In this document: one piece after another, positions 8,726 to 17,334 of the stretch
How the letters are laid out: each line of letters opens with the position of its first letter
How positions within the stretch are numbered: position 1 is the first letter of the stretch
Source of the DNA: an uncultured Planctomycetota bacterium
Lineage (GTDB): Bacteria > Planctomycetota > Planctomycetia > Pirellulales > Thermoguttaceae
Direction: 5' to 3'
Length of the DNA: 64,000 bases
Assembly: GCA_900317365.1 (NCBI GenBank)
Contig: ONGM01000174.1
Coordinates: forward strand, 18,883 to 82,882
Notes under the pieces: model-generated
What the model was told of the DNA's origin: nothing
Database searches by the model: none
What the model saw: the letters and a program-made list of their open reading frames with translations, nothing else
Position numbers and translations under genes: made by a program

Positions 8726-9835
8726 TTACGCGAGTTCCGTTGGGAACGCGACGACCTCGCCGATATTTGTCGCGCCGATGAGAACCATCAGAAAACGATC
8801 GACGCCGAGCGCGCATCCGGACGAGGCAGGGTACCCGGCGTCCATAGCGGCGAGAAGTCGCGATTCGCGCGGCAGGGTCGGGGAGCCGTCTTTTTGGCGC
8901 GCTTGCGAGATCGTTTGAACGCGATCGCGGAGAACGTCGGGATTCGTAAGTTCGTCGTATCCGTTGGCGAGTTCGACGCCTTCGACGAATAATTCGAAGC
9001 GTCTCGCGACGATTCGACCGTCGGTCTCCGCCGTTTGCGCGAGTTGAGAGCTGTCGCCGGGATAGTCGTAGACGATCGTCGGCGCGTCCGAGCCGAGATT
9101 CGGTTGAACGAGTTCGGAGAAGATGAGATCGAGCCAGTCGTCTTTTTCGGCGCCGTCGGGTTCCAGATACGACTCGGGGTAGGGGACGTTGCGTTCCTTA
9201 GCGAGTTCGACGAGGTCGGGCACGGTTGCGGAAAAGGGGTCGAGACGCGTCGCGGAGAGAAAGGCGTCGGCGAAAGTTGTTTCTTGCGCGCAATTTTGGA
9301 ACGGCGCCCGCGCGCCGAGGTTTAACGCGTCGTAAAAGCGTCGCGAGACGGTTTCGATTAGGGACGCTAAAAACGCCCGCCCCGCCTCGTATGCAACGTC
9401 GCGTCGATACCACTCCAACATGGTGAATTCAACGTTGTGAAAGTCGCCTCGATCGCCTTGACGGTACGCAGGCGTCATCTGGTAGATCGCGTCCATACCG
9501 GCGGCGAGGAGACGCTTCATCGCGAATTCCGGGGAGGTTTGGAGGTAGAAGGTCGTCGCGTTTTGGGTCGATTCGTCGGGATTGGCGAAGCGCGCTTTTG
9601 CGAATTCGTCCCGCTCGATCCAGCATTTTTTTAATTCGACGGGAACGGATTCGACGAATCGATCGACCACGACGTCGCGGGATAGGGTCGGAGTCGAGAC
9701 TTCAAGGTAATTCTTCTCGTCAAAGAAGGCGCGCAGGACGCGATAGAGTATCGCGCGCCGCCGAATGTTTTCGAGAGGCGCCGTCGGACGGAATTGAAAA
9801 TCGGAACGATTGCGAGAAGAGCTTGTGGTCGTCAT
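8726..9835 (-). CDS. epmA: EF-P-lysine ligase, EpmA/GenX (PoxA) type
   Basis: This 369-residue class II lysyl-tRNA synthetase paralogue lacks the anticodon-binding domain. In the family it attaches (R)-beta-lysine to elongation factor P. Motif 1 region NYLEVSTPTLSRD, motif 2 region YQMTPAYRQGDRGDFHNVEFTMLEWYR and motif 3 region SSGCALGVDRFLMVLIG are all present. It is about 45 residues longer than E. coli EpmA, mainly through an insert around residues 65-90. Neither EF-P (efp) nor the lysine 2,3-aminomutase gene epmB is in the window. The gene ends base-to-base with ispD on the other strand. Confidence 0.85.
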   Translation of the reverse strand: MTTTSSSRNRSDFQFRPTAPLENIRRRAILYRVLRAFFDEKNYLEVSTPTLSRDVVVDRFVESVPVELKKCWIERDEFAKARFANPDESTQNATTFYLQTSPEFAMKRLLAAGMDAIYQMTPAYRQGDRGDFHNVEFTMLEWYRRDVAYEAGRAFLASLIETVSRRFYDALNLGARAPFQNCAQETTFADAFLSATRLDPFSATVPDLVELAKERNVPYPESYLEPDGAEKDDWLDLIFSELVQPNLGSDAPTIVYDYPGDSSQLAQTAETDGRIVARRFELFVEGVELANGYDELTNPDVLRDRVQTISQARQKDGSPTLPRESRLLAAMDAGYPASSGCALGVDRFLMVLIGATNIGEVVAFPTELA

Positions 9836-9915
9836 TCTGACGAGACGTCCTGATGAAATGTCCTGATGAAATATCGATCGCGCGCCGCCGAAACGCCGCG
9901 CGATCTTCGTAAGGA

Positions 9916-10881
9916 TTATTCAAACGAATATTCGAAAAGGTTTCCTTTGAACTGACCGCCGACGACGTATTGGCGCGCCGTTTCGGAGAACTGATCCTCG
10001 TAATCGACGTGGAGGTGCCCGCAGAGGAGCGCCTTGACGAGGCGTTGTTCTCGGAGCCATTCGACGAAACGATGCGTCGCCTCGTTTCCGAATTGATACC
10101 GGTATTTTTCTTGATTGTACGCCTTAACCGCCTCTTCCGGCACGCCCGTTACCCACGCGCAGCGTTCCTTTCTCTCTTCGAGCATGAACTTGTAGAGTCC
10201 CGGCGTATAGAATGGGACGTGGCACAACGTGACGATCGGGTATCCTTTGGCGACTTCCGCCTTCATTCTTTCGAGCAGATCGTCTGCGACATAGTAATAG
10301 ACGTCGTCAAAGGCGACGAAATTGACGCCGTTGTGAATGCGGGAGCAGAACTTCAAATTATCGGGAAAGGCGCGTTGAACGCGGTCGTAGCTGAGCGCTT
10401 TGTAGGCTTCGTCTTCCTTAGCTTCGCCGAGGTAATGACTGAACTCGTGATTGCCGGCCGATTGAAGCTCCGGTTGCGATTCGACGTTTGAATAGAAATT
10501 GTGTACGTATTCAAAGTTTTTCTCGCTGACGAAGTCGATGAGATCGCCGGTGTGGAGGAAGATCGCGTTCTTTTCTCGCGCGTATTCTAGTGACGCGAGC
10601 AGGAATTTTTCAGAGTCGCCGAAATATTTGAGCCGATCGGCGGCGAGTTTCTGTTTGCGTTCCGTTTCGCGTTCGTCGGCGAAAGTGAGGTGAGTGTCCG
10701 ACACGTGCACGGCGGTGAACGGCTTTTCAAGTTCGCCGACTTTAACGGTGAATTTTGTGATTTTCATTTTCTCGCGCGCGTCTTCCGCCATCGCCGGCGA
10801 GAGTCCGTTGAAGCGCGTCATCGTTGCGGTGAAGCAGGCTCCTAGCCCGAGTTGAAGAATTTGTCGTCTGTCGAAGTTCAT
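9916..10881 (-). CDS. Tat-exported metallophosphoesterase
   Basis: A 321-residue calcineurin-like phosphoesterase. The frame is open further upstream to 11427, but the start at 10881 is preceded by AAGGGACG and by a good promoter, and begins with a twin-arginine signal (MNFDRRQILQLGLGACF). Metal-binding motifs run in order: VHVSDTHLTF (D-x-H), HTGDLIDF (GD), SAGNHEFSHY (GNHE), TLCHVPFY (H) and LCGHLHVDYE (GHxH). It is probably periplasmic. The substrate is unknown; exported phosphodiesterases or phosphatases fit. It is transcribed away from the lipoprotein gene at 11149. Confidence 0.88.
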   Translation of the reverse strand: MNFDRRQILQLGLGACFTATMTRFNGLSPAMAEDAREKMKITKFTVKVGELEKPFTAVHVSDTHLTFADERETERKQKLAADRLKYFGDSEKFLLASLEYAREKNAIFLHTGDLIDFVSEKNFEYVHNFYSNVESQPELQSAGNHEFSHYLGEAKEDEAYKALSYDRVQRAFPDNLKFCSRIHNGVNFVAFDDVYYYVADDLLERMKAEVAKGYPIVTLCHVPFYTPGLYKFMLEERKERCAWVTGVPEEAVKAYNQEKYRYQFGNEATHRFVEWLREQRLVKALLCGHLHVDYEDQFSETARQYVVGGQFKGNLFEYSFE

Positions 10882-10938
10882 CTTGCGTCCCTTGATTTTT
10901 AGGAGTGGCGTTTGGTCGGCGTCGCGCCGTTTGGGTTT

Positions 10939-10967
10939 AGTATATATGTCGTTCTCTGCGGCGTCAA
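10939..10967 (-). promoter_or_regulatory. Promoter of the metallophosphoesterase gene
   Basis: Minus-strand TTGACG (10962-10967) and TATACT (10939-10944) have an ideal 17-base spacer and lie 58 bases upstream of the ATG. Confidence 0.65.
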
Positions 10968-11026
10968 TCTTTTGCGTCGCGAGGAGTCGAGGGAACCGCG
11001 CGCTTGTGTCCGTTTCTTTTTTTATC

Positions 11027-11053
11027 TTGACGCATTTTCTTTTTTTGTATAGT
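11027..11053 (+). promoter_or_regulatory. Promoter of the lipoprotein gene
   Basis: TTGACG (11027-11032) and TATAGT (11048-11053) have a short 15-base spacer, about 95 bases upstream of the ATG at 11149. The region between the divergent genes at 10881 and 11149 holds this promoter and the opposite one at 10939. Confidence 0.45.
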
Positions 11054-11148
11054 TTGCAACGATAAGCGTTCTGCGCGTGGTTCGGACGCTTTGTTTGTAC
11101 GGACGCATTAAGGCGCCGGTCGCGAGGATCGCCGGCGAAAGAGAGATC

Positions 11149-12276
11149 ATGACGAGACGGAGACTGATGTTGCAGACGCTTATTCTGACGCTTTGCGTCG
11201 GATTTTTCGCGTCGTGCGAGTCTTTGCGTCTTGAAAAGGAAGAAGTGGCGCCGATCCCGGCGGAACGCAAGCAGCTTCAGCGCGCGGCGTTGGCGCCGGA
11301 CGCGGTCGTCTTTGACGCGATCATAGCGCACGTTCCGTATAACGATCGCGAACTTGCTAAGGAGTTGTGGAAGGACGTCGACGAGCAGGAGTTGGCGCCG
11401 TCGAGTCGTCGCGCGTTGAACGAACAAGGGTTTCGCGTCGGTCTCATCGGCGCGGCGCCTCCGGACTCTTTGACGAAAATCTTGTCCCTTAAAGGACGCG
11501 GTTTACGCTCTTCCGTCCTGGAGGAAATCGATTATTCCCGAACGGAATCGACCCTGGACCCGATCTCGTATTCGAAGCCGGTGAACTTGCGCGAAGGAAT
11601 GAAGAGCGCCGTCGAAATGCGAGACGAATTGATACCGTCGATCCCGATTTTAGAGCGCGATCGCGACGGTTCGCTTTGCGGCAAGACGTACGCGAACGCG
11701 TCGCCGATCTTCTGTATTGCGATTAAACGTTCTCAGGACGGATCGGTTCTTTTCGACGTGGCGCCGCTTCTTCGTTACGGAGCTCCGCAGTCGGTAACGC
11801 GCTACCGGCACGGTCAACTGGTTCGCGCTCAAGAGCGACCGACGAAGTCCTTCGACTCGCTCCGGTTTTCCCTCGCGCTCAGACCGGGGCAATTTTTGGT
11901 TATTGGCGCGACCGATTCGCGAACGAACGCGTTGGGCAAATACTTTTTTTCCGACGGCGGCGAAGATTTCGAACAGACCTTTCTCGTCTTGCGACTCCTC
12001 GTTACGCAGCACGACGAGCAGTTCGATCGCTTCTCCGATTTCAACGAGTTGATCACGAGCGACGCGCAAAATCGCGACTCGGACGTCTTGGACGGCGAAG
12101 ACGAAGTCGTGGTTAAGTTCGAGCGCGAAGATCGACGGAAAGAGGAAGGTTTCGCCGACTACGAACTTGACGCGGATCACGTCGAAACGACGGACGACCC
12201 TCCGCTCGACGCGATGAAAGAGGACGACGAACCGAACGAGGAACCGAGCGACGAAATTGAACTGACCGACGAGTAG
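11149..12276 (+). CDS. Lipoprotein of unknown function with acidic tail
   Basis: A 375-residue protein with a lipoprotein signal: basic start MTRRRL, hydrophobic core, and a lipobox FFASC placing the lipidated cysteine at residue 23. The ATG at 11149 is chosen because it starts exactly at this signal. The middle contains several VxDAxIAHVPYND-like and LRPGQFLVIGATDS segments that look like beta-structure but match no family I know. The last 60 residues are strongly acidic (Asp/Glu-rich). It stands alone between divergent and downstream intergenic regions and precedes infC by 198 bases. Confidence 0.8.
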   Translation: MTRRRLMLQTLILTLCVGFFASCESLRLEKEEVAPIPAERKQLQRAALAPDAVVFDAIIAHVPYNDRELAKELWKDVDEQELAPSSRRALNEQGFRVGLIGAAPPDSLTKILSLKGRGLRSSVLEEIDYSRTESTLDPISYSKPVNLREGMKSAVEMRDELIPSIPILERDRDGSLCGKTYANASPIFCIAIKRSQDGSVLFDVAPLLRYGAPQSVTRYRHGQLVRAQERPTKSFDSLRFSLALRPGQFLVIGATDSRTNALGKYFFSDGGEDFEQTFLVLRLLVTQHDEQFDRFSDFNELITSDAQNRDSDVLDGEDEVVVKFEREDRRKEEGFADYELDADHVETTDDPPLDAMKEDDEPNEEPSDEIELTDE

Positions 12277-12474
12277 CGACCGGGATTTTTTATGCGAAAA
12301 ATTTCCCCTTCGTTTAATTTTGACTTGTCGTCCCCATTTGCATCGGTAAAATTATAGCATAGTCTAGCGTCGACTCTTGCGACGACGCTACAAGCGCGTT
12401 GCGCGCGACAAGGAGCCGCGATTTACGCGCAAAATTCGATTCCCCCATATTAAGAAAGGCTATTCAGCAAAAAC

Positions 12475-13014
12475 ATGGGCTATAGGAGGATGGACGCAAA
12501 CGGCGGTCGCAGCGGTAACAACGGTCCGCGCGTCAACGAGCAAATTCGTATCGCGCAGGTTCGCGTGGTCGCTGAAGACGGCGAGCAACTTGGTATCATG
12601 CCGACTCAAGAAGCTCTTGCGACGGCGCGCGCTCAAGGTCTCGATCTTGTCGAGATTGCGGCGCAAGCGAAGCCGCCTGTTTGCAAGATCATCGATTACG
12701 GCAAGTACAAGTATCACCAACAGAAGAAGCTTTCGAAACAGCAGTCGACGAAGACACAAATCAAGGAATTGCGTTTGCGTCCGAAGACCGGCGCCGGGGA
12801 CGTCATGATTAAAGTGAACAAGGCGCGCGAGTGGCTGGTTAAGAAGGACAAAGTCATCGTTTCGATCTTGTACCGCGGCCGCGAATTAGCGCACCTCGAC
12901 GAGGGCATGAAGGTCCTGGACACGGTCGTTAGAGAGCTTGACGACGTCGCCAAAGTGGAAGCGGCGCCGAAGCAAATGGGTAAACGACTCATTTGCACGC
13001 TTGCTCCCAAGTAA
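12475..13014 (+). CDS. infC: Translation initiation factor IF-3
   Basis: IF-3 binds the 30S subunit, checks start-codon pairing and prevents premature subunit joining. The 179-residue length equals that of E. coli. The N-domain starts at GPRVNEQIRIAQVRVV and continues with LGIMPTQEALATARAQGLDLVEIAAQAKPPVCKIIDYGKYKY. The lysine-rich linker leads to the C-domain (IKELRLRPKTGAGDVMIKV). The ATG at 12475 is used. A second ATG at 12490 has AGGAGG directly against it, too close to serve. The usual rpmI and rplT genes do not follow. Confidence 0.95.
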   Translation: MGYRRMDANGGRSGNNGPRVNEQIRIAQVRVVAEDGEQLGIMPTQEALATARAQGLDLVEIAAQAKPPVCKIIDYGKYKYHQQKKLSKQQSTKTQIKELRLRPKTGAGDVMIKVNKAREWLVKKDKVIVSILYRGRELAHLDEGMKVLDTVVRELDDVAKVEAAPKQMGKRLICTLAPK

Positions 13015-13026
13015 TTGTTTCGGTAT

Positions 13027-13079
13027 CCGGCGCGCGCCGGTATCGTTCGCGACGCGCCGTCACGACGACGGGCGTCGCG
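13027..13079 (+). repeat. GC-rich palindromes downstream of infC
   Basis: A 14-base perfect palindrome (ccggcgcgcgccgg, 13027-13040) is followed by a second stem of 8 bp (13048-13055 with 13072-13079, loop 16). There is no T-tract. They may end or stabilise the infC transcript. Confidence 0.35.
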
Positions 13080-13126
13080 ACGCCCTTTGGAATCATACGA
13101 AACCTGAAAGGATTCGGGAAATCGTT

Positions 13127-14053
13127 ATGACTACTCACACAGCGTCTGCAACGTCTTGCGAGCGTTCGCGTCGCGCGCATCGATCGTCGCGCCGGAACGT
13201 CTTCTTGCGAATAGGCGGCGCGATTGTTCTTTTTGCCGCGTTTGTTTTCTTTTCCGTCGACGCTTTCGGAATCGGAAGCTCGGAGGACTCCGCCGTCAAC
13301 GAAACCGGCCGATCTTGGTATGGGAGCGACGCGAATTCTTCCGAGAATCTCAATCTGCAATTTCGGGTCGACAGCGTGTCGCGCTTTATCCGAAACGAAC
13401 GCGTTGCAAAATACTCGTCTTCCTCCGTCTTCTGCGACGACATGGCGTTCGATTTCGTCGGCGACAACGGCGAAATTGTGATTTACTCTTTTCGGTTCCA
13501 AAAATTCACCTTGATTGATCCGATCCGTAGGATTCGCACGGAAATTGACGAGTCTGAAGTCGATCGATTTATTGAGCGCATCAAGACCCTTTTGCGCAAT
13601 AAAGACGACGGGTTCTCCGTTTTCATGACGAAGCCGTCCTTTGAAGTTTCCGAGAAGGAAAACGAGTATTTTTTCCAGAGCAAATGGATTGACTATCGTG
13701 TGACGACGTCGCCTATGGACGACGAACAAGTCGCCGACGTCTACTTTCGCTTTCTTGACGCAATGGGGAAATTGAACGTTTACCTCAATCCCGGCGTGAT
13801 TACTCCGCTCGCGCGAATGGAAGCGAATCGAAAGTGCATGCAAGATTCTCGTTTTCCTGAGAAGGTCGTTTCTGAAATTTACCCTAAGGGAAAGAATATT
13901 TTCACGAAAACGTACCAGGTGGAAAACGAGTCTTCCTTGTCGCGCCGGATCTCGGATCGAGATCGCAACCGCGTCAATCGCGCGGCGCATTTTTTCGAGC
14001 AATTCCCATTTGTAAGTTTTAAAACCTACGTTGAAAAGACCGGCGGCAAATAG
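13127..14053 (+). CDS. Membrane-anchored protein of unknown function
   Basis: A 308-residue protein. The ATG at 13127, following AAAGGATTCGGG, starts just before a basic stretch and one hydrophobic helix (about 29-46, LRIGGAIVLFAAFVFFSV), so it is either an anchor or an uncleaved signal. The exported part has alternating hydrophobic residues and several basic/acidic clusters (for example IDPIRRIRTEIDESEVDRFIE) but no motif I recognise. The pattern FDFVGDNGEIVIYSFRF ... YFFQSKWIDYRV suggests a beta-rich domain. No neighbour explains its role. Confidence 0.75.
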   Translation: MTTHTASATSCERSRRAHRSSRRNVFLRIGGAIVLFAAFVFFSVDAFGIGSSEDSAVNETGRSWYGSDANSSENLNLQFRVDSVSRFIRNERVAKYSSSSVFCDDMAFDFVGDNGEIVIYSFRFQKFTLIDPIRRIRTEIDESEVDRFIERIKTLLRNKDDGFSVFMTKPSFEVSEKENEYFFQSKWIDYRVTTSPMDDEQVADVYFRFLDAMGKLNVYLNPGVITPLARMEANRKCMQDSRFPEKVVSEIYPKGKNIFTKTYQVENESSLSRRISDRDRNRVNRAAHFFEQFPFVSFKTYVEKTGGK

Positions 14054-14193
14054 CAGTTTGGCGTCGATTTGAAACGACGAAAACGACGAGGTAGGCGAAA
14101 CGAAGGTAATCTCAAGAGAAAAAGCGATCCGCATGACGTCGATATTTCTCATTCGATAGGACGTCGCGCGCAAATTATGTAAGAAACGTCGAG

Positions 14194-14220
14194 CGCCGCT
14201 GGGCGTTTCGGCGTTTTTTT
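14194..14220 (+). terminator. Probable terminator
   Basis: A short cgccg/cggcg stem is followed by seven T (14214-14220), about 140 bases after the stop at 14053. In the 14054-14369 gap I see only this and the candidate promoter at 14229. Confidence 0.4.
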
Positions 14221-14228
14221 AGCGATTC

Positions 14229-14257
14229 TTGCATTCCTTTCTCTTACAAGTTAAACT
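14229..14257 (+). promoter_or_regulatory. Candidate promoter of the diheme HZS-alpha-like gene
   Basis: TTGCAT (14229-14234) and TAAACT (14252-14257) are 17 bases apart, about 112 bases before the ATG at 14370. Confidence 0.35.
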
Positions 14258-14369
14258 GAGAGGCGCGAGGCGTCCTGTTGCGTTGCTCGTTGGCGTCGTC
14301 GACGGCGCCGTCGCAACGTTTGGCTCGATCTGAAACGTTTCCATTCGACAGACGGAGGATTTGGAATAA

Positions 14370-17171
14370 ATGAACTCGTTTTGCCGCTCTTTGACGATAT
14401 CGACAGTCTTGTTTTTTATTGCGAACGTAGCGTTTTCATTTGAACCGGTTCAATCCAAGGTCATGCGCGTCAACACGCCGGCGCAGGAACTTTCGGTTGA
14501 GCTTAACGGCGCTCGCGACCTGTACCTCTACGCCGACTTCTCCGGGGATTCCTACGATTGCGACCAGGCCATATGGGGCGAGCCGACGCTTATTAAGCCG
14601 AACGGCGAGAAAGTCGATCTGACGACGTTGGCGCCGGAGTCGGCTCAGACCGGTTGGGGACAGCTGATCGTTAATAAGAATCATGTGAACGAACCGTTGC
14701 GCGTAGGCAAAACGACGTTCGCGTCGGGGTTTTGGGCGCACGCGCCGTCCCTTCTGCACTTTAAACTCGACGGCTCTTTCAGTCGATTTACGACTTCGGT
14801 CGGCCTCGATACTCACGGCGTTCGCGGTTCCGTCGTTTTCCACGTCTTGGATCGACCCGTCAAGTTGCCCGCTCGCGAAGAATACGATCGCGTCGACGTT
14901 CAGATGAAACTGCCTCCGATTCCTCCTGCGAAAGATTCGGCGTTTGAATTCAATCCCGAGGCGGCGAAACAATTGCTCGACGAAGGAGTCGAAAAGCTCC
15001 TCTTTGTTCGGCATTACACGTATAACTCCAATCATGTGTACACCGACCACGTGAATTCCGACTGGTTGCCCGGCGCCGGCTTTTGCGAGCTTAATCTCAA
15101 AACCGGCGAAACGCGCGATATTTTATACGACGAATTGCGCAACGGTATGATTCAGCGGTTCGACGTGTCCTACGACGCCTCGAAAATCGTGTTCGACTTC
15201 CGTCCTTCCGTCAATGAAGGCTACCATATTTACGTCGCCAACCTCGACGGAACGGGGCTTAAACAGTTGACGTTCCCTGTCGAAGAGGAGAAAGAACTGC
15301 AACGCAAGTATCGTCGCGGAACGTATATGCACGGAACGGACGATATGCACCCGTGTTTTCTCCCCGACGGCGGGATCGCGTTTGTTTCGACTCGCCCGCA
15401 GTTTAGCGTGCTGTGCGATTCTTCCGATAACTTTACGGTGACGAACCTCTATCGCATGGACGCGGACGGAGGAAATATGCGTCCTCTGACTTTCAGCGCC
15501 CTCAACGAATGGTGCCCCGCCGTTCTGCCGGACGGAAGAATTATTTACCACCGTTGGGAATACGTTGACAAAGCCGCTGGCAACGCGAAGGCTCTTTGGG
15601 CGATTAATCCGGACGGAACCGGCGCCGCCGAAGTCTACGGCGACAATATCTCGTTCCCGGAATCGATGATGTATCCGGCGCCGATTCCCAATTCGGACAA
15701 TAAGATCGTCTTTCTCGGCGCCTCGCACTGTTGCCCGAATAACGCGCTCGGCACGGTTATCATTATCGACGCGAAAGAAAACGCGCGCGACGTCGCGACA
15801 ATGCGCTATATTACCGACGACGTGCGGACGTACCATCATAACGGATTCCATTTCCGCGACGAAAACGGCGAGTATCGGCACGACATGACCGGCGTTCCCG
15901 GGCGACTCTTCAAAGATCCTTACCCGATTTCCGAGGAGCTTTTTATTGCGTCCCGCAAGGCGCCCGGCTTGTCTTGGTCTGATCCGACCGGTTACGATCT
16001 CATTCTTCTCGACGATCAAGGGAACGAAACCCCGCTGCTTTCCGACGAAAACGCCTCCTGTTGGCGCGCTTATCCGATCGTGGAACGCGATCTTCCGCCT
16101 GTCCGATCAAACGCGCTCGACGACGAGCTTGCGGCAAAGAATCTCGCGCTTTGCGCGGTGACGAATATTTACGCCGGAATGGAACATGTCGAGAAGGGGA
16201 CGATTAAATATATTCGCGTTCTTGAGCAGATACCGCGATCGTGGAGCGCGCGCAAAAGTTGGGGGGACGACCACGAGGGAACGACGCACGCGCACAGCGC
16301 GGTTGCGAACGGATCGTTGAGCGTGAAGATTCAGTTGGGGATCGCGCCGGTCGAAGAGGACGGGAGCGCGTGTTTCTACGTTCCTGCGGATCGGGCGATC
16401 TATTTCCAGGCGCTCGACGAGCGGTTCCGCGCGGTTCAGACGGAGCGCACGTACGTCAACTACCGCCCCGGCGAGCGCCGCGCCTGCGTCGGATGTCATG
16501 AAATGCAGAGCGACGCCCCGGCGACCGCCAGTCCGGTAACGCCGGTCGCGATGACGCGGGAACCGAGCGTTCTCATGCCGCAACCTTTCGCGGACGCGCC
16601 GGAAATGACGTTCGATTACGATCGTCAAGTCCAGCCGGTTTGGGACGCGCGGTGCGTGCGATGTCATAACGGAGAGGAAAACGCGCCTGCGCCGGATATG
16701 CGCGGAACTCCGCAGGGGGTCTATTCGACCTCTTATTGGAATCTCGTGAAACTTGGAGATTCCAGCGTTCAGCTTCTGGGGAATCGCGCGCCGCGCAACG
16801 AAGACGCCGCGAGCGCCGGGATTGAATACGAACCGGCGTGGCGAACCGGAGCGCTTTCCAGCCCTCTCGCCGCCTGGCTCTGCGGGGACGATTTCTTAAC
16901 GGACGCCTCCGACGGCGCGCAGTATGAGCTCGCGCGCCTCGTCGACCTCCACAAAGACGCCGACGTCCAGCTGACGGACGCTGAACGCCTCGCGGTAACC
17001 AACTGGCTCGACGTGAACGCGGCGTATCACCCCTCCTACTTCGGCCGCCTCCACGAGAAATTCAAGGATCGCCTCGATTTCCGCCCGAGCGTTACGCCCG
17101 AGGAGGCGAGGTCGAGAACGTTGCCGGAACGCATTCGTAAACTCTACGAATCCGCCGACGGTAAGAAGTAA
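14370..17171 (+). CDS. Secreted diheme protein: NPCBM, TolB-like propeller and HZS-alpha-like domain
   Basis: A 933-residue exported protein with signal peptide MNSFCRSLTISTVLFFIANVAFS. Residues about 30-165 resemble an NPCBM/GH98-type carbohydrate-binding module (SGFWAHAPSLLHFKLDG). Residues about 195-580 carry PD40/TolB-like propeller motifs (YVANLDGTGLKQLTF, YRMDADGGNMRPLTF, WAINPDGTGAAEVYG). Residues about 590-720 match the region found in hydrazine synthase alpha-like proteins (SWGDDHEGTTHAHSA, YFQALDERFRAVQTERTYVNY). It has two heme c motifs, CVGCH (C706, C709, H710) and CVRCH (C762, C765, H766). A good GGAGGA site precedes the start. The homologous family is widespread in planctomycetes outside anammox; no hydrazine chemistry should be assumed. 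Confidence 0.8.
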   Translation: MNSFCRSLTISTVLFFIANVAFSFEPVQSKVMRVNTPAQELSVELNGARDLYLYADFSGDSYDCDQAIWGEPTLIKPNGEKVDLTTLAPESAQTGWGQLIVNKNHVNEPLRVGKTTFASGFWAHAPSLLHFKLDGSFSRFTTSVGLDTHGVRGSVVFHVLDRPVKLPAREEYDRVDVQMKLPPIPPAKDSAFEFNPEAAKQLLDEGVEKLLFVRHYTYNSNHVYTDHVNSDWLPGAGFCELNLKTGETRDILYDELRNGMIQRFDVSYDASKIVFDFRPSVNEGYHIYVANLDGTGLKQLTFPVEEEKELQRKYRRGTYMHGTDDMHPCFLPDGGIAFVSTRPQFSVLCDSSDNFTVTNLYRMDADGGNMRPLTFSALNEWCPAVLPDGRIIYHRWEYVDKAAGNAKALWAINPDGTGAAEVYGDNISFPESMMYPAPIPNSDNKIVFLGASHCCPNNALGTVIIIDAKENARDVATMRYITDDVRTYHHNGFHFRDENGEYRHDMTGVPGRLFKDPYPISEELFIASRKAPGLSWSDPTGYDLILLDDQGNETPLLSDENASCWRAYPIVERDLPPVRSNALDDELAAKNLALCAVTNIYAGMEHVEKGTIKYIRVLEQIPRSWSARKSWGDDHEGTTHAHSAVANGSLSVKIQLGIAPVEEDGSACFYVPADRAIYFQALDERFRAVQTERTYVNYRPGERRACVGCHEMQSDAPATASPVTPVAMTREPSVLMPQPFADAPEMTFDYDRQVQPVWDARCVRCHNGEENAPAPDMRGTPQGVYSTSYWNLVKLGDSSVQLLGNRAPRNEDAASAGIEYEPAWRTGALSSPLAAWLCGDDFLTDASDGAQYELARLVDLHKDADVQLTDAERLAVTNWLDVNAAYHPSYFGRLHEKFKDRLDFRPSVTPEEARSRTLPERIRKLYESADGKK

Positions 17172-17220
17172 TCTAAACGGCGAAGCGGAGCGAGCGCCTC
17201 GCCTGTGTCGTCTGCGGAAC

Positions 17221-17244
17221 GGCGGGGACTTTTGCGTCCCCGCC
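17221..17244 (+). terminator. Perfect hairpin after the diheme protein gene
   Basis: A 9-bp perfect GC-rich stem (ggcggggac / gtccccgcc) encloses a 6-base loop 50 bases after the stop. It has no T-tract. Confidence 0.45.
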
Positions 17245-17334
17245 TGACGTTGGGCGTTGCGTAACGTTGTTAATGGTTTTTAAGAATTGCCGCCTCGATC
17301 ATCGTTTACAGTAGTACATCATTCAGGTATAGAT

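Noticed and set aside
10882..11427. Upstream extension of the metallophosphoesterase frame
   Set aside because: The added part is Arg/Lys-rich, overlaps the divergent lipoprotein gene and lies upstream of the promoter; the Tat signal begins at 10881.
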